From NCBI RefSeq assembly GCF_000522505.1, contig NZ_AZMV01000007.1:558001-622000 (forward strand): DNA of 64,000 bases, written 5' to 3'. The position numbers were made by a program, and so were the translations under genes. The notes below the pieces were generated by a model, which saw nothing but the letters and a program-made list of their open reading frames with translations, did not search any database and was not told the origin of the DNA. The stretch comes from Bifidobacterium moukalabense DSM 27321. Its GTDB lineage: Bacteria; Actinomycetota; Actinomycetes; Actinomycetales; Bifidobacteriaceae. How positions within the stretch are numbered: position 1 is the first letter of the stretch; every line of letters starts with the position of its first letter. This document shows positions 7,056 through 16,042 of the stretch, in pieces.

Positions 7056-9848
7056 GTGCCGAAAGCACGCGTATATGAACTTGCCAAGGAATTTGGCGTA
7101 GACAGCAAAACCGTTTTAAGCAAACTTGAGGCGATGGGCGAATTCGTGAAGTCCGCTTCATCGACCGTTGAACCTCCAGTCGCCCGTAAGCTGAGGAACG
7201 CGTTCTCGAACAATGCGTCGGGTAACGCGTCCGAATCCAAGAAGCCGGCAACACCGGCTCGTGCGTCGGTTTCCGAGGCCAAGCCGGCCGCGCCGAAACC
7301 TGCACCGGCGGCCAAGCAGAACCCGAGGTCGGAGGCCCCGAAGCCGGGTGGCTCCTCCGCTCCGAAGCCGGGCCAGCGTTCCGCACGTGCCGGGCGTCCG
7401 GGCGATCAGCGCCAGCACGGCAATCGCCAGGGCGGCAACGCACCGCGCCCGCAGTCTCCTGCGGGCATGCGCGGCGGCAAATCCGCACCGGTGCCGGGTC
7501 CGCACGCCCCACGCAACAACAATCAGCAGCAGGGCGGTGGCAACGCCAAGCCGCATACCCCGGGGCCGCGTCCGGGCAATAATCCGTTCAGCCGCAAGCA
7601 GGGCATGCATACGCCTACGCCGGGCGACATTCCGCGTCCGCATCCGATGGCGCGTCCGAGCGCCAATAACAATGAAGGGCGTCGCGGCGGCCGTCCGGGT
7701 CAGGGCGGCGGCCAGCGCGGTGGATTCCGTGGCCGTCCGGGTCAGGGCGGCGGTGCCAAGCCGGGCCAGTGGGGGCAGCATCGTCCGGGTCAGGGCGGCG
7801 GCCAGCGTCCCGCAGGTGGCGGCAATCGCTTCGGCGGCGCGGGCAACACCGGTGGCTATCAGGGTAACAACGCCCCGAACAACGGTCCGGCACGCGGAGG
7901 CGGTCGCGGCCGCGGCGGTGCCGCAGGCGCATTCGGCCGTCAGGGCGGCAAGTCTTCGAAGGCGCGTAAGAACCGTCTGGCAAAGCGCCAGGAATTCCAG
8001 GAGATGAAGGCACCGGTCATCGGTGGCGTTCGCATTCCGACCGGCAACGGACAGACCGTCCGCCTGCGTCAGGGCTCGTCACTGGCGGATCTGGCGGAGA
8101 AGATCAACGTCAATCCGGCAGCCCTTGTCACCGTGCTGTTCCATCTCGGTGAGATGGCCACGGCAACGCAGTCCCTGGATGAATCCACCTTCCAGATCCT
8201 CGGTGAGGAAATCGGCTGGAACATCAAGATCGTGTCCGCCGAGGAGGAGGACAAGGAGCTGCTGCAGCAGTTCGACATCGATCTGGATGAAGAGGAGCTG
8301 CAGGAGGATGAGGACCTGCGCCCCCGCCCGCCGGTCGTCACCGTCATGGGCCACGTCGATCACGGCAAGACCCGACTGCTCGACACGATCCGCCGCACCA
8401 ACGTCATCGCACGCGAGGCCGGCGGCATCACCCAGCGTATCGGTGCATACCAGGTCACCGTGGATCTTGAGGGCGAACCCCGCAAGATCACGTTCCTCGA
8501 TACCCCGGGCCATGAGGCCTTCACCGCAATGCGTGCCCGTGGCGCCGAGCTGACCGACGTCGCGATTCTCGTGGTCGCGGCCGACGACGGCGTGATGCCG
8601 CAGACCGTGGAAGCCATCAACCACGCCCAGGCCGCACATGTGCCGATTGTGGTCGCCGTGAACAAGATCGATAAGCCGGGAGCCAACCCCGACAAGGTCC
8701 GCGGCCAGCTCACCGAATACGGTCTGGTGCCGGAAGAGTACGGCGGCAACACCATGTTCGTCGACATCTCCGCCAAGCAGGGCACCAACGTCGACAAGCT
8801 GCTCGAAGCCGTGCTGCTTACCGCGGACGCCGAGCTCGACCTGCGCGCCAACCCGGATATGGACGCCCGCGGCGCCACCGTGGAGGCCCGCCTCGACAAG
8901 GGCCGCGGCGCCGTGGCCACCGTACTGGTGCAGTCCGGTACGCTGCATATCGGCGACGCCATCGTAGCCGGCACCTCCTACGGCCGCGTACGTGCCATGC
9001 TTGATGAGAACGGCACCGCCATGAAGGAGGCCACTCCGTCCACTCCGGTGCAGGTGCTTGGCCTGACCTCCGTGCCGACCGCAGGCGACCTGTTCCTGGT
9101 AGCCAGCGACGACCGCACCGCACGTCAGATCGCCGAGAAGCGTCAGGCCACCGAGCGCGCCGCCCAGCTGGCCAAGCGCCGCAAGGTCGTCTCGCTCGAA
9201 AGCCTCAAGGAGCAGTTCGCCAAGTCCGAGGTCGACATGCTCAACATCGTCATCAAGGGCGATTCCTCCGGTTCCGTCGAGGCTCTGGAAGATTCCTTGA
9301 TGAAGATCGAGGTCTCCGACGAGGTCGGCATCCAGGTGATCCACCGCGGCGTCGGTGCCATCACCCAGAACGACGTTAACCTGGCCACGGTCGACAAGGC
9401 CGTCATCATCGGCTTCAACGTTCGTCCGAACCGTCAGGTGGCGGATCTGGCCGAACGCGAAGGCGTGGAAATCAAGTACTACTCGATCATCTACAAGGCG
9501 ATCGAAGACATCGAAGCGTCCCTCAAGGGCATGCTCAAGCCGGAATTCGAAGAGGTCGTCACCTCCCACTCCGAAATCCGCGAGATCTTCCGTTCCTCCA
9601 AGTTCGGCAACATCGCCGGCGTCATGGTGCAGGACGGCGAGGTCAAGCGCGGTACGAAGTGTCGTATCCTGCGCAACGGCATCGCCACGGTCAACGACCT
9701 CGAGATCTCCTCGTTGCGTCGTTTCAAGGATGACGTCACCTCCGTCAAGGAAGGGTACGAGGCGGGCATCAACCTCGGTTCCTTCAACGACATCGAAATC
9801 GGCGACATCATCGAGACCTTCGAAATGCAGGAAGTCGAACGCAAGTAG
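7056..9848 (+). CDS. infB: Translation initiation factor IF-2
   Basis: IF-2 is the GTPase that places initiator tRNA on the 30S subunit and drives subunit joining. The 930-residue protein starts with an IF2 N-terminal helical domain ([15 protein letters not shown]). A long Gly/Arg/Pro/Gln-rich low-complexity insert covers about residues 60-310, then a second IF2_N-like segment (about 325-380). The G domain begins near residue 428 with [20 protein letters not shown] and NKID. The C-terminal domains carry [18 protein letters not shown]. The start is GTG at 7056, with GGAGA just upstream. Such long basic inserts are typical of high-GC actinobacteria. Confidence 0.96.
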   Translation: MPKARVYELAKEFGVDSKTVLSKLEAMGEFVKSASSTVEPPVARKLRNAFSNNASGNASESKKPATPARASVSEAKPAAPKPAPAAKQNPRSEAPKPGGSSAPKPGQRSARAGRPGDQRQHGNRQGGNAPRPQSPAGMRGGKSAPVPGPHAPRNNNQQQGGGNAKPHTPGPRPGNNPFSRKQGMHTPTPGDIPRPHPMARPSANNNEGRRGGRPGQGGGQRGGFRGRPGQGGGAKPGQWGQHRPGQGGGQRPAGGGNRFGGAGNTGGYQGNNAPNNGPARGGGRGRGGAAGAFGRQGGKSSKARKNRLAKRQEFQEMKAPVIGGVRIPTGNGQTVRLRQGSSLADLAEKINVNPAALVTVLFHLGEMATATQSLDESTFQILGEEIGWNIKIVSAEEEDKELLQQFDIDLDEEELQEDEDLRPRPPVVTVMGHVDHGKTRLLDTIRRTNVIAREAGGITQRIGAYQVTVDLEGEPRKITFLDTPGHEAFTAMRARGAELTDVAILVVAADDGVMPQTVEAINHAQAAHVPIVVAVNKIDKPGANPDKVRGQLTEYGLVPEEYGGNTMFVDISAKQGTNVDKLLEAVLLTADAELDLRANPDMDARGATVEARLDKGRGAVATVLVQSGTLHIGDAIVAGTSYGRVRAMLDENGTAMKEATPSTPVQVLGLTSVPTAGDLFLVASDDRTARQIAEKRQATERAAQLAKRRKVVSLESLKEQFAKSEVDMLNIVIKGDSSGSVEALEDSLMKIEVSDEVGIQVIHRGVGAITQNDVNLATVDKAVIIGFNVRPNRQVADLAEREGVEIKYYSIIYKAIEDIEASLKGMLKPEFEEVVTSHSEIREIFRSSKFGNIAGVMVQDGEVKRGTKCRILRNGIATVNDLEISSLRRFKDDVTSVKEGYEAGINLGSFNDIEIGDIIETFEMQEVERK
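7692..7801 (+). repeat. Three exact 20-bp repeats inside infB
   Basis: An identical 20-bp unit coding for RPGQGG occurs at 7692-7711, 7734-7753 and 7782-7801, in frame with spacings of 42 and 48 bp. It sits in the low-complexity N-terminal insert, so length variation by recombination is possible without breaking the frame. Confidence 0.8.
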
Positions 9849-9885
9849 TCGAAGTCCTTCGACGGCTTGCCTGACAAGTTGAGAG

Positions 9886-9920
9886 GAACGCCCACAGTCG
9901 GATTCCGGCTGCGGGCGTTC
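9886..9920 (+). other. Hairpin between infB and rbfA
   Basis: GAACGCCC pairs with GGGCGTTC, extended by CAG/CTG after one mismatch. There is no U-tract, so read-through into rbfA is expected; it may trim or tune the transcript. Confidence 0.45.
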
Positions 9921-9952
9921 CGCAATAGAAATACGAGCCTATAAGGAAACCC

Positions 9953-10462
9953 ATGGCAGGAACCAACCCCCGCGCCGCACGCATCGCGGCGCTGATCCAG
10001 CGCGTGATCGCGTCCTCAATGGAGGCGCAGCTGCACGACAAGCGACTCTCCAACGTGACCATCACCGAAGTACGCGTGACCAACGATCTGCAGATCGCCA
10101 AAATCTACTGGACCCAGCTCGGTCATGAAGGCCGCGAACAGGGCGAGCGCCGCCGTGCGCAGCAGGCCCTGAACCAGGCCAAGGGCCGTCTGCGCTCGCT
10201 CGTAGGCTCCAAGGCCGGTCTGCGACTGACCCCGCAACTTGAATTCATCTTCGACGAGGTGCCGGGCGAGGCGCACGAGATCGAAGACATCCTCGCCATC
10301 GCACGCAGGCGTGATGCTGAACTTGCCAAGGCCCGCGAGAGTGCGCAATATGCCGGTGACGCCGATCCATACAAGCACGATGAGCCGGATGACGACGACG
10401 ATTTCGACGAAGATGATGGCATCGAAGTCGAAGATTGGGACGATGACGACGAAAAAGCCTGA
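9953..10462 (+). CDS. rbfA: Ribosome-binding factor A
   Basis: RbfA is a KH-fold factor needed for late 30S assembly and 16S rRNA 5' processing. The start MAGTNPRAARIAALIQRVI and the core LSNVTITEVRVTNDLQIAKIYW are typical. At 169 residues it is longer than the core because of a very acidic C-terminal tail (DEPDDDDDFDEDDG and onward). ATAAGGAAACCC before the ATG provides a weak ribosome binding site. Its end overlaps truB by 20 bp, suggesting coupled translation. Confidence 0.94.
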   Translation: MAGTNPRAARIAALIQRVIASSMEAQLHDKRLSNVTITEVRVTNDLQIAKIYWTQLGHEGREQGERRRAQQALNQAKGRLRSLVGSKAGLRLTPQLEFIFDEVPGEAHEIEDILAIARRRDAELAKARESAQYAGDADPYKHDEPDDDDDFDEDDGIEVEDWDDDDEKA

Positions 10463-11531
10463 TATTTCCGGCCTGCTCGTCGTGGATAAACCGCAGGGCG
10501 TCACCAGTCACGACGTGGTTGCCGCGGTGCGCGGCGCCTTGCACATGAAACGTGTCGGCCATGCCGGCACGCTTGACCCGATGGCCACCGGCGTGCTGGT
10601 GATAGGCTTCGGCAATGCCACCCGATTGCTCAACTACATCGTGGACCACAGCAAAACCTATCTGGCCACGATTCGGCTCGGACAGCGCACCACTACGGAT
10701 GATGCCGATGGCGAGCTGTTGGAGTCCTCCATGCCGGTGGCCGAAGCCCTTCCATCCCGCGAAACCGTGGAACGGGTCATCGCCGAGCGATTCACCGGTC
10801 GCATCGAACAGGTGCCGAATTCCTATTCGGCCATTAAGATCAATGGCCAACGCGCCTACGATCTGGCCCGTGAAGGCAAACAGGTCGAGTTGAAGGCCCG
10901 ACCGGTGACCGTCGGGGAATTCCGCGTTGACGCCGTGCGGTACGGCTATGCGTCAACGAAGCTCGCCGGTGCGCCATTGGCCGGCATGCAAGGGATCGAC
11001 GCGAGCGAGCGGTGGCATCCCGCTCCGGCGCAAGGGGATACGCAGCCGGTCATGGAACTGGACGTTATGGTGAGCTGTTCCGCAGGAACCTACATTCGCG
11101 CGTTGGGACGCGATCTGGGTGAGACGCTCGGCCTTGGAGGATACCTGACCATGCTGCGGCGTATTCGAGTCGGCGGCTTTACCGTAGACATGCCGAACAC
11201 CGTCATCGCGCACACCGAATCCAAAACCTTCACCAATCGGGATGGCGTGGAGGTCACGCGCAATCGTGCCGTGATCGACGATGCCGAGCATCTTGCCGAC
11301 CGTGCACTCGGTGTGGTCGACGGCGCCAAAGCCTGCATGCCCACACTGGAGATCAGCGATCGTGAGGCGTCCGATCTGCGTTTCGGCCGTAGAATCGCGC
11401 ACGACATCCGGCAGACCACGGCCGCATACGTGCCCGAAACCGGCGATCTGGTGGCCATCATCGAACGCGCCAAACGAGGCGAGGCCAAGCCGGTGGCCGT
11501 ATTCGCACAACAACAAGAAGGACAACGATGA
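10443..11531 (+). CDS. truB: tRNA pseudouridine(55) synthase
   Basis: TruB makes pseudouridine 55 in the T loop of tRNAs. The family pattern starts at ISGLLVVDKPQGVTSHD, with the catalytic Asp (about residue 45) in HAGTLDPMATGVL. Later motifs include NSYSAIKINGQRAYDLAR and CSAGTYIRALGRDLG. I chose ATG 10443, inside the end of rbfA, since it starts two residues before the conserved region; the upstream open frame only shadows rbfA. The protein is 362 residues, with inserts relative to short TruB. Its stop overlaps the ribF ATG by 4 bp. Confidence 0.94.
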   Translation: MTTKKPDISGLLVVDKPQGVTSHDVVAAVRGALHMKRVGHAGTLDPMATGVLVIGFGNATRLLNYIVDHSKTYLATIRLGQRTTTDDADGELLESSMPVAEALPSRETVERVIAERFTGRIEQVPNSYSAIKINGQRAYDLAREGKQVELKARPVTVGEFRVDAVRYGYASTKLAGAPLAGMQGIDASERWHPAPAQGDTQPVMELDVMVSCSAGTYIRALGRDLGETLGLGGYLTMLRRIRVGGFTVDMPNTVIAHTESKTFTNRDGVEVTRNRAVIDDAEHLADRALGVVDGAKACMPTLEISDREASDLRFGRRIAHDIRQTTAAYVPETGDLVAIIERAKRGEAKPVAVFAQQQEGQR

Positions 11532-12745
11532 AGATAATCACGCTTACGCCCGACGAAAACGGCATGGTCGACTGGCCGACCCTAAGCAACGATAAGAAGT
11601 CCGTGCTGACCATCGGCTCCTTCGACGGCATGCATCAGGGCCATCAGGCGGTGATCCGCCGTGTGGTGGAACTGGCAGGGAAGGAACGTTCCTTCTCCGT
11701 GGTGGTGCTTTTCGAACCGCGTCCCGCCATGGTGCACGGCTATGCGGCCGCCCATGACGGCCAGGAACCGCCGATCGGCATGCTCGACACCCAGGCGTTG
11801 ACCAGTGTCGACGAGCGGTTGCGCGGCATTGACGCGCTCGGCGTGGACTACACGGTCATCGTGCGCTATACGCTGGAATTCGCGGCGAAATCCTATCGGT
11901 TCTTCCTTGGCCAGATGGTCGGCAAACTCGGCATGCGTACGCTCGTACTCGGTTCCGACGCGGCCATGGGCGCCAATCGTGCCGGCGATGTGAAGGCCAT
12001 CGAGAACCTTGCGCTGGCAACCGGCGTGTTCCAGCTTGACGTGGTCGACGATCTTGGCCCGGGGGAGACGCGGGTGCCGGCCAACGCCAAGCCGGTCATG
12101 CCGGTCGCATACGGTGAGCCGGCCGATCCCCTGGAAGGCGCCACCAAGGCGGAGCGGCGGGCATGGAGCAAGAAGCACCAGGCCAAGGCCGTGCGCGTGT
12201 GGAGTTCCACGAACGTACGATATCTGCTCGGTCAGGGCCGCATCAAGGACGCCAACGCCGTTTTGGGGCATATGCACGCCGTGGAAGGCACCGTGGTGCA
12301 CGGCGAGGAACGTGGGCGCACCATCGGCTTCCCGACCGCGAACCTGAGCCGTGATGTGCTCGGATACCTGCCCGTCGACGGTGTCTATGCCGGATGGCTG
12401 GTCGATCTGGGGGCGGCGGAGTCCGAAGAAGAGAGGACCACGGACGGCATCGCCACCGCATACGATTCCAGTTCCATGGATGCGCGTCTGGCGCCGCATT
12501 CGCCATACCGCTGGCCGGCCGCGATCTCCATCGGCACCAAGCCGACGTTCAACGAGACCACCGGTACGCATGAGCGGGTGGTCGAAGCCTACGCCATCAC
12601 CGACGACTGGCTCGACCTGTACGGGCATCAGGTGCGTGTGGAATTCGCCGGATTCCTGCGCCCGCAGGTCAGATTCGAATCGGCCGACGAGCTGGTTGAC
12701 GAGCTCCGACGCAATGTCGATGAGACGAAGCGGATTACGGCGTGA
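11528..12745 (+). CDS. ribF: Bifunctional riboflavin kinase / FMN adenylyltransferase
   Basis: RibF converts riboflavin to FMN and then FAD. The N-terminal nucleotidyltransferase domain has GSFDGMHQGHQ (near residues 31-41), and the C-terminal riboflavin kinase has GRTIGFPTANL (near 263) and the GTKPTFNE motif. At 405 residues it is longer than the usual 310 or so. Extra segments lie between the domains (a charged stretch around ATKAERRAWSKKHQAK) and in the kinase domain (around AAESEEERTTDG). The ATGA overlap with truB indicates translational coupling. It ends the housekeeping run before a convergent terminator. Confidence 0.94.
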   Translation: MKIITLTPDENGMVDWPTLSNDKKSVLTIGSFDGMHQGHQAVIRRVVELAGKERSFSVVVLFEPRPAMVHGYAAAHDGQEPPIGMLDTQALTSVDERLRGIDALGVDYTVIVRYTLEFAAKSYRFFLGQMVGKLGMRTLVLGSDAAMGANRAGDVKAIENLALATGVFQLDVVDDLGPGETRVPANAKPVMPVAYGEPADPLEGATKAERRAWSKKHQAKAVRVWSSTNVRYLLGQGRIKDANAVLGHMHAVEGTVVHGEERGRTIGFPTANLSRDVLGYLPVDGVYAGWLVDLGAAESEEERTTDGIATAYDSSSMDARLAPHSPYRWPAAISIGTKPTFNETTGTHERVVEAYAITDDWLDLYGHQVRVEFAGFLRPQVRFESADELVDELRRNVDETKRITA

Positions 12746-12772
12746 CGGCCGTTGCCCGTACAGCCGACTGAA

Positions 12773-12801
12773 AGGGCGGACTCCCTGTGGAAGTCCGCCC
12801 T
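12773..12801. terminator. Bidirectional terminator between ribF and the ABC operon
   Basis: A perfect 10-bp stem AGGGCGGACT/AGTCCGCCCT with a 9-nt loop lies between two convergent genes and can serve both strands. A short T-run follows on the plus strand after CGGCG. Confidence 0.7.
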
Positions 12802-12830
12802 CGGCGTTTTCGGATGCCCCGCACATGCCG

Positions 12831-13577
12831 TCAGTTCCGGAAGTGCGAGAAGAATTCCCGGGTTTCGGGGTCCTGGGATTCGTCCATGACCTGCTGCGGC
12901 GTGCCGTTTTCGGCGATGACGCCATGGCGTAGCAACACGATGCGGTCGGCCGCGTTGTGTGCGAAACCCATCTCGTGCGTGGCCATGAGAATCGTGGTGC
13001 CCTGCTCCTTGAGCTCGGCCACCATGTCAAGCACTTCGCCGACCAGCATCGGGTCAAGCGCCGATGTGATCTCATCGAGCAGCAGCAGCTCGGGATTCGT
13101 CATCAACGCACGGACGATGGCCACACGCTGCTGCTGGCCACCGGAAAGCTGATCGGGATAGGCACCCGCCTTGGCGCGCATGCCGATGCGGTCAAGCAGT
13201 TCCAACGCACGAGCCTCGGCCTTGCCTTTGCTCCAATGATGGACCTTGGTCGCAGCCAAGGTGACGTTCTTCATCACCGACATGTGGGGGAACAGGTTGA
13301 ACTGTTGGAACACCACGCCGATGCGCGAACGAATCTCATCCTGGCGCACGCGCGGATCGGTGATGTCGGTGTCCGCCAGCCAGATCCGGCCATCATCGAC
13401 ACGTTCCAGCAGATTCACGCATTTCATGAGCGTCGATTTGCCGGAACCGGAAGGGCCGAGCAGAGCCACGACCTCATGCTGGTTGACGTCGAATGAGATG
13501 CCCCTGAGCACATCATTGCCGTTGAAGGATTTACGGATGCCGTCAAGACGCAGCACCGGGGTGTTGGAATCGCTCAT
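12831..13577 (-). CDS. Polar amino-acid ABC transporter, ATP-binding protein
   Basis: This 248-residue ATPase powers the importer encoded by the two upstream genes. It shows Walker A GPSGSGKST, the Q-loop in VVFQQFNLFPHM, the signature LSGGQQQR, Walker B LLLLDEITSALD and the switch His in ATHEMGFA. FQQFNLFPH is characteristic of the GlnQ/HisP polar amino-acid class. Its ATG overlaps the stop of the permease gene by 4 bp. The exact amino acid cannot be told from the ATPase. Confidence 0.92.
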   Translation of the reverse strand: MSDSNTPVLRLDGIRKSFNGNDVLRGISFDVNQHEVVALLGPSGSGKSTLMKCVNLLERVDDGRIWLADTDITDPRVRQDEIRSRIGVVFQQFNLFPHMSVMKNVTLAATKVHHWSKGKAEARALELLDRIGMRAKAGAYPDQLSGGQQQRVAIVRALMTNPELLLLDEITSALDPMLVGEVLDMVAELKEQGTTILMATHEMGFAHNAADRIVLLRHGVIAENGTPQQVMDESQDPETREFFSHFRN

Positions 13578-14452
13578 ACCGTTCCTCCGCTCAATTCGCG
13601 CTTACGCAGACGCGCCGTATACCAGTCGTTGAGCAGAATGAACGGCACGCTCATCAGAATGAACAGCAGGCTCGCCACCACATACGGGGTGAAATTGTAG
13701 GTGCTGGCCACCTCGATCTGTGCGGCGCGCACCGCATCGACGGCACCCAGCACGGAGATCAGACCGACATCCTTCTGCATGGAGATGAAGTCGTTCATCA
13801 GTGCGGGAGCCACCTTGCGCAACGCCTGGGGAATCACGATCATGCGCGTCGTCTGCCCGGCGGTCAGGCCCAGGGAACGTGCCGATGCGCGTTGTGACGG
13901 GTGCACGTCGTTGAAACCGGCGCGCAGCACTTCGGCCACGTATGCGGAATACCCCATGATCACGGCGATGGTGCCCAGAATCGACGGATCGATGCGTCCG
14001 AAGATGCCCAATCCCGGAATGCCGAATCCGATGAGGTACAGCACGACGATCATCGGCACGCCGCGCATGATCGTCGTATACAGCGCGGCAAGCGCCCGCA
14101 ACGGGAACAGCACCGGATTGTTGCTGGTGCGCACCAGAGCGATCAGTGTGGCGAAGACGGCCACGCCGATCAGGGCCACGACCAGTACCTTGACGTTCAG
14201 CCACAGGCCGGCCAGCACTTCGGGGAACGATGCGGCGAAGTATTCGGGGGAGAAGAACGTCTCCTTGACCCGTGGCCAGCCGGGGGACATCTCCAGACCG
14301 ACCACGATGATGGCCGCCAGCACGATGGTGCTGATCAGGCTGGTGACGACGGATTTCAGCTGCTGTCGTTTGCGGTATGCGCGCCGGGCAAGCTCGACCT
14401 CGCTGGTCTGGTGGCCGGCAGGGTCATTCGGGCGCTTCTCCGAAATGCTCAT
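13574..14452 (-). CDS. Polar amino-acid ABC transporter, permease
   Basis: This 292-residue membrane protein starts with a charged cytoplasmic segment, then a helix (TSLISTIVLAAIIVVG). The HisM-type permease core follows, with the ABC-interaction loop around GFNDVHPSQRASARSLGLT. The set of binding protein, permease and ATPase is complete with one permease gene, which probably forms a homodimer. I chose the ATG at 14452 (MSISEKRPNDP); the longer open frame runs back into the binding-protein gene. It lies 26 bp after that gene. Confidence 0.9.
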   Translation of the reverse strand: MSISEKRPNDPAGHQTSEVELARRAYRKRQQLKSVVTSLISTIVLAAIIVVGLEMSPGWPRVKETFFSPEYFAASFPEVLAGLWLNVKVLVVALIGVAVFATLIALVRTSNNPVLFPLRALAALYTTIMRGVPMIVVLYLIGFGIPGLGIFGRIDPSILGTIAVIMGYSAYVAEVLRAGFNDVHPSQRASARSLGLTAGQTTRMIVIPQALRKVAPALMNDFISMQKDVGLISVLGAVDAVRAAQIEVASTYNFTPYVVASLLFILMSVPFILLNDWYTARLRKRELSGGTV

Positions 14453-14478
14453 GAACGGGATCCTCGCGATGGTGGGGC

Positions 14479-15345
14479 TTACTTGAGTTCCGCCAGATCG
14501 GTGGTATATTCGGCCAGCCACTTGTCCTGCAGCTTCTGCAGGGTGCCATCGGACTGCAGTTCGTCCACGGCCTTGGAAGCGGCGGAGGTGAGCTTGGAAT
14601 CCTTCGGCAGCACGATGCCCATGCCGTTCGGGTCGGTGGAACCGGCGACACGGCCGACGACTTCGGCATCCTTGACCTGTTCGGACTGCACCATGTACAC
14701 GCATTCCACGGTGCTGGTCACCAGGGCGTCGATCTGGTTGGCATCAAGCGCCTGGGCCACGGCCGCGTCATCGTTGAAGGTCTGCACATCGCTCTTGATC
14801 TTCTTGGCGTACTTGTAGCCTTCGGTACCCACCATCGCGCCGATGGTGGCGTCCTTCAGGTCGTTCAGGCTCTTGGCGTCGGCGTATTTGCCGTTCTTCT
14901 TGACGATGATGGCCTGCGAGTCGTTGTAGTAGCTGCTGGTGAAGTCCACGGCCTTCTTGCGTTCCTGGGTGACGCCGAACTGCTGGATGTTCATGTCCCA
15001 ATCCTTGGCTCCCGGTGCGATGGCGGTGTCGAAGGTGGTGCGGGTCCATACCACGTCGGACTTCTTGAAGCCCATCTTCTCGGCCACGGCGTAGGCCACG
15101 GCAGCCTCATAGCCTTCGCCGGATTCCGGCTTGTCGTTCATGACCCACGGTTCATAGGCCGGGTCGCCGGTGGCAATGGTCAGCTTGCCCGGCTGTACCG
15201 TCTGTTGGGTGATGTCGGAGCTGTCGGAACTTGCGGAGGCAGAACCGGAACCGTTGCCCGAGCCGCATGCCGCGGACAGGGCCAGTGCGGCGGCGGAAAC
15301 GATCGCAGCCGCCGCGCGCATGAGATGTTTGTAGGAAAATGTCAT
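14479..15345 (-). CDS. Polar amino-acid ABC transporter, substrate-binding lipoprotein
   Basis: The 288-residue protein has a signal peptide and lipobox (LSAAC, Cys 27), a Gly/Ser-rich linker and a family 3 solute-binding fold. Recognisable parts are ATGDPAYEPWVMND, GYEAAVAYAVAEKMG, and TIGAMVGTEGYKYAK. It captures an amino acid outside the cell for the permease/ATPase encoded next. A Ser/Gly linker followed by a loop with WTRTTFDTAIAPGAKDWD replaces the usual SLQ-type motif, so the ligand is not clear. It is the first gene of the operon; a roughly 150-bp AT-rich leader precedes it. Confidence 0.9.
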   Translation of the reverse strand: MTFSYKHLMRAAAAIVSAAALALSAACGSGNGSGSASASSDSSDITQQTVQPGKLTIATGDPAYEPWVMNDKPESGEGYEAAVAYAVAEKMGFKKSDVVWTRTTFDTAIAPGAKDWDMNIQQFGVTQERKKAVDFTSSYYNDSQAIIVKKNGKYADAKSLNDLKDATIGAMVGTEGYKYAKKIKSDVQTFNDDAAVAQALDANQIDALVTSTVECVYMVQSEQVKDAEVVGRVAGSTDPNGMGIVLPKDSKLTSAASKAVDELQSDGTLQKLQDKWLAEYTTDLAELK

Positions 15346-15494
15346 GTTCTTCTCTTCTCCTCTTATATTTTTTCCTTGTATCTTTCTTCCTTATGAACGA
15401 TTCTTCTGATGATGGGATATGACAATGTGCCCACACTATAGCGTATCCGGATTTCCGAAATGCGTTGGTTGCTATCACAGTATTCGATAACGGA

Positions 15495-15959
15495 CTATTC
15501 GAGGGTGAAGCCTTCGAATACGAAGCCCGGACTCACCACGCATGAGACCAGCGCGTCGCCGGGACCGGGCACGGTGCGTTGCCAAACGCCCGCCGGCACC
15601 ACCGCATGACCGCAAACCATGCCATCATGCTGGTCGGGGGCCACACCGGAACCCAATACGATGGTTTCGAGCCGGTCATCCGTTGCGGGCTCGTCGCCGT
15701 CGCCGCCCAGCTGGAGCGTTACCGGGGCGGGGCCGTGCCACAGCCAGATCTCGTCGGCGTCGACCTTATGCCAGGCGCTGGCATCGCCTTGCGGCAGCAG
15801 GAAGTAGATCAGCGATGCCAACGGACGTGCGCTGGCATCGTCAGTACGGGGCGATTGCCAGTCCCGTACATACCAGCCTCCTTCCGGATGCGCCTCGAGA
15901 CCAAGTCGGGACACCGCCGATCGCGCGTATTCGCTCATGTTCTCCAGCGCGACGTTCAT
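15495..15959 (-). CDS. DUF985 cupin-fold protein
   Basis: The 154-residue protein matches the DUF985 cupin family: HPEGGWYVRDW at the start, SLIYFLLPQGDASAWHKVDADEIWLWHGPAPV in the core, and GHAVVPAGVWQRTVP near the end (each shown here as a location marker, residues about 24-34, 49-80 and 116-130). Cupins of this type bind sugars or small acids; the function is not established. It stands alone between the ABC operon and the deaminase gene. The start is the ATG at 15959, with AAAGGAGCGGCC just upstream. Confidence 0.8.
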   Translation of the reverse strand: MNVALENMSEYARSAVSRLGLEAHPEGGWYVRDWQSPRTDDASARPLASLIYFLLPQGDASAWHKVDADEIWLWHGPAPVTLQLGGDGDEPATDDRLETIVLGSGVAPDQHDGMVCGHAVVPAGVWQRTVPGPGDALVSCVVSPGFVFEGFTLE

Positions 15960-16042
15960 GGCCGCTCCTTTCCGTTTTCCCTGATGATATTGCCTGTGAT
16001 CGCTGGTGCCTGACGCTTCCGCATGGGGTGGCGTCCGGGGAT

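Noticed and set aside
6874-7101. Possible small ORF between nusA and infB
   Set aside because: It runs into infB in another frame, lacks a family match and contains the RNA hairpins; no ribosome binding site.
8079-9569. Open frame antisense to infB (496 codons)
   Set aside because: It lies wholly within infB and mirrors its codon bias.
9886-9920. Terminator between infB and rbfA
   Set aside because: The hairpin has no U-tract and the genes belong to one conserved run; treated as a processing hairpin instead.
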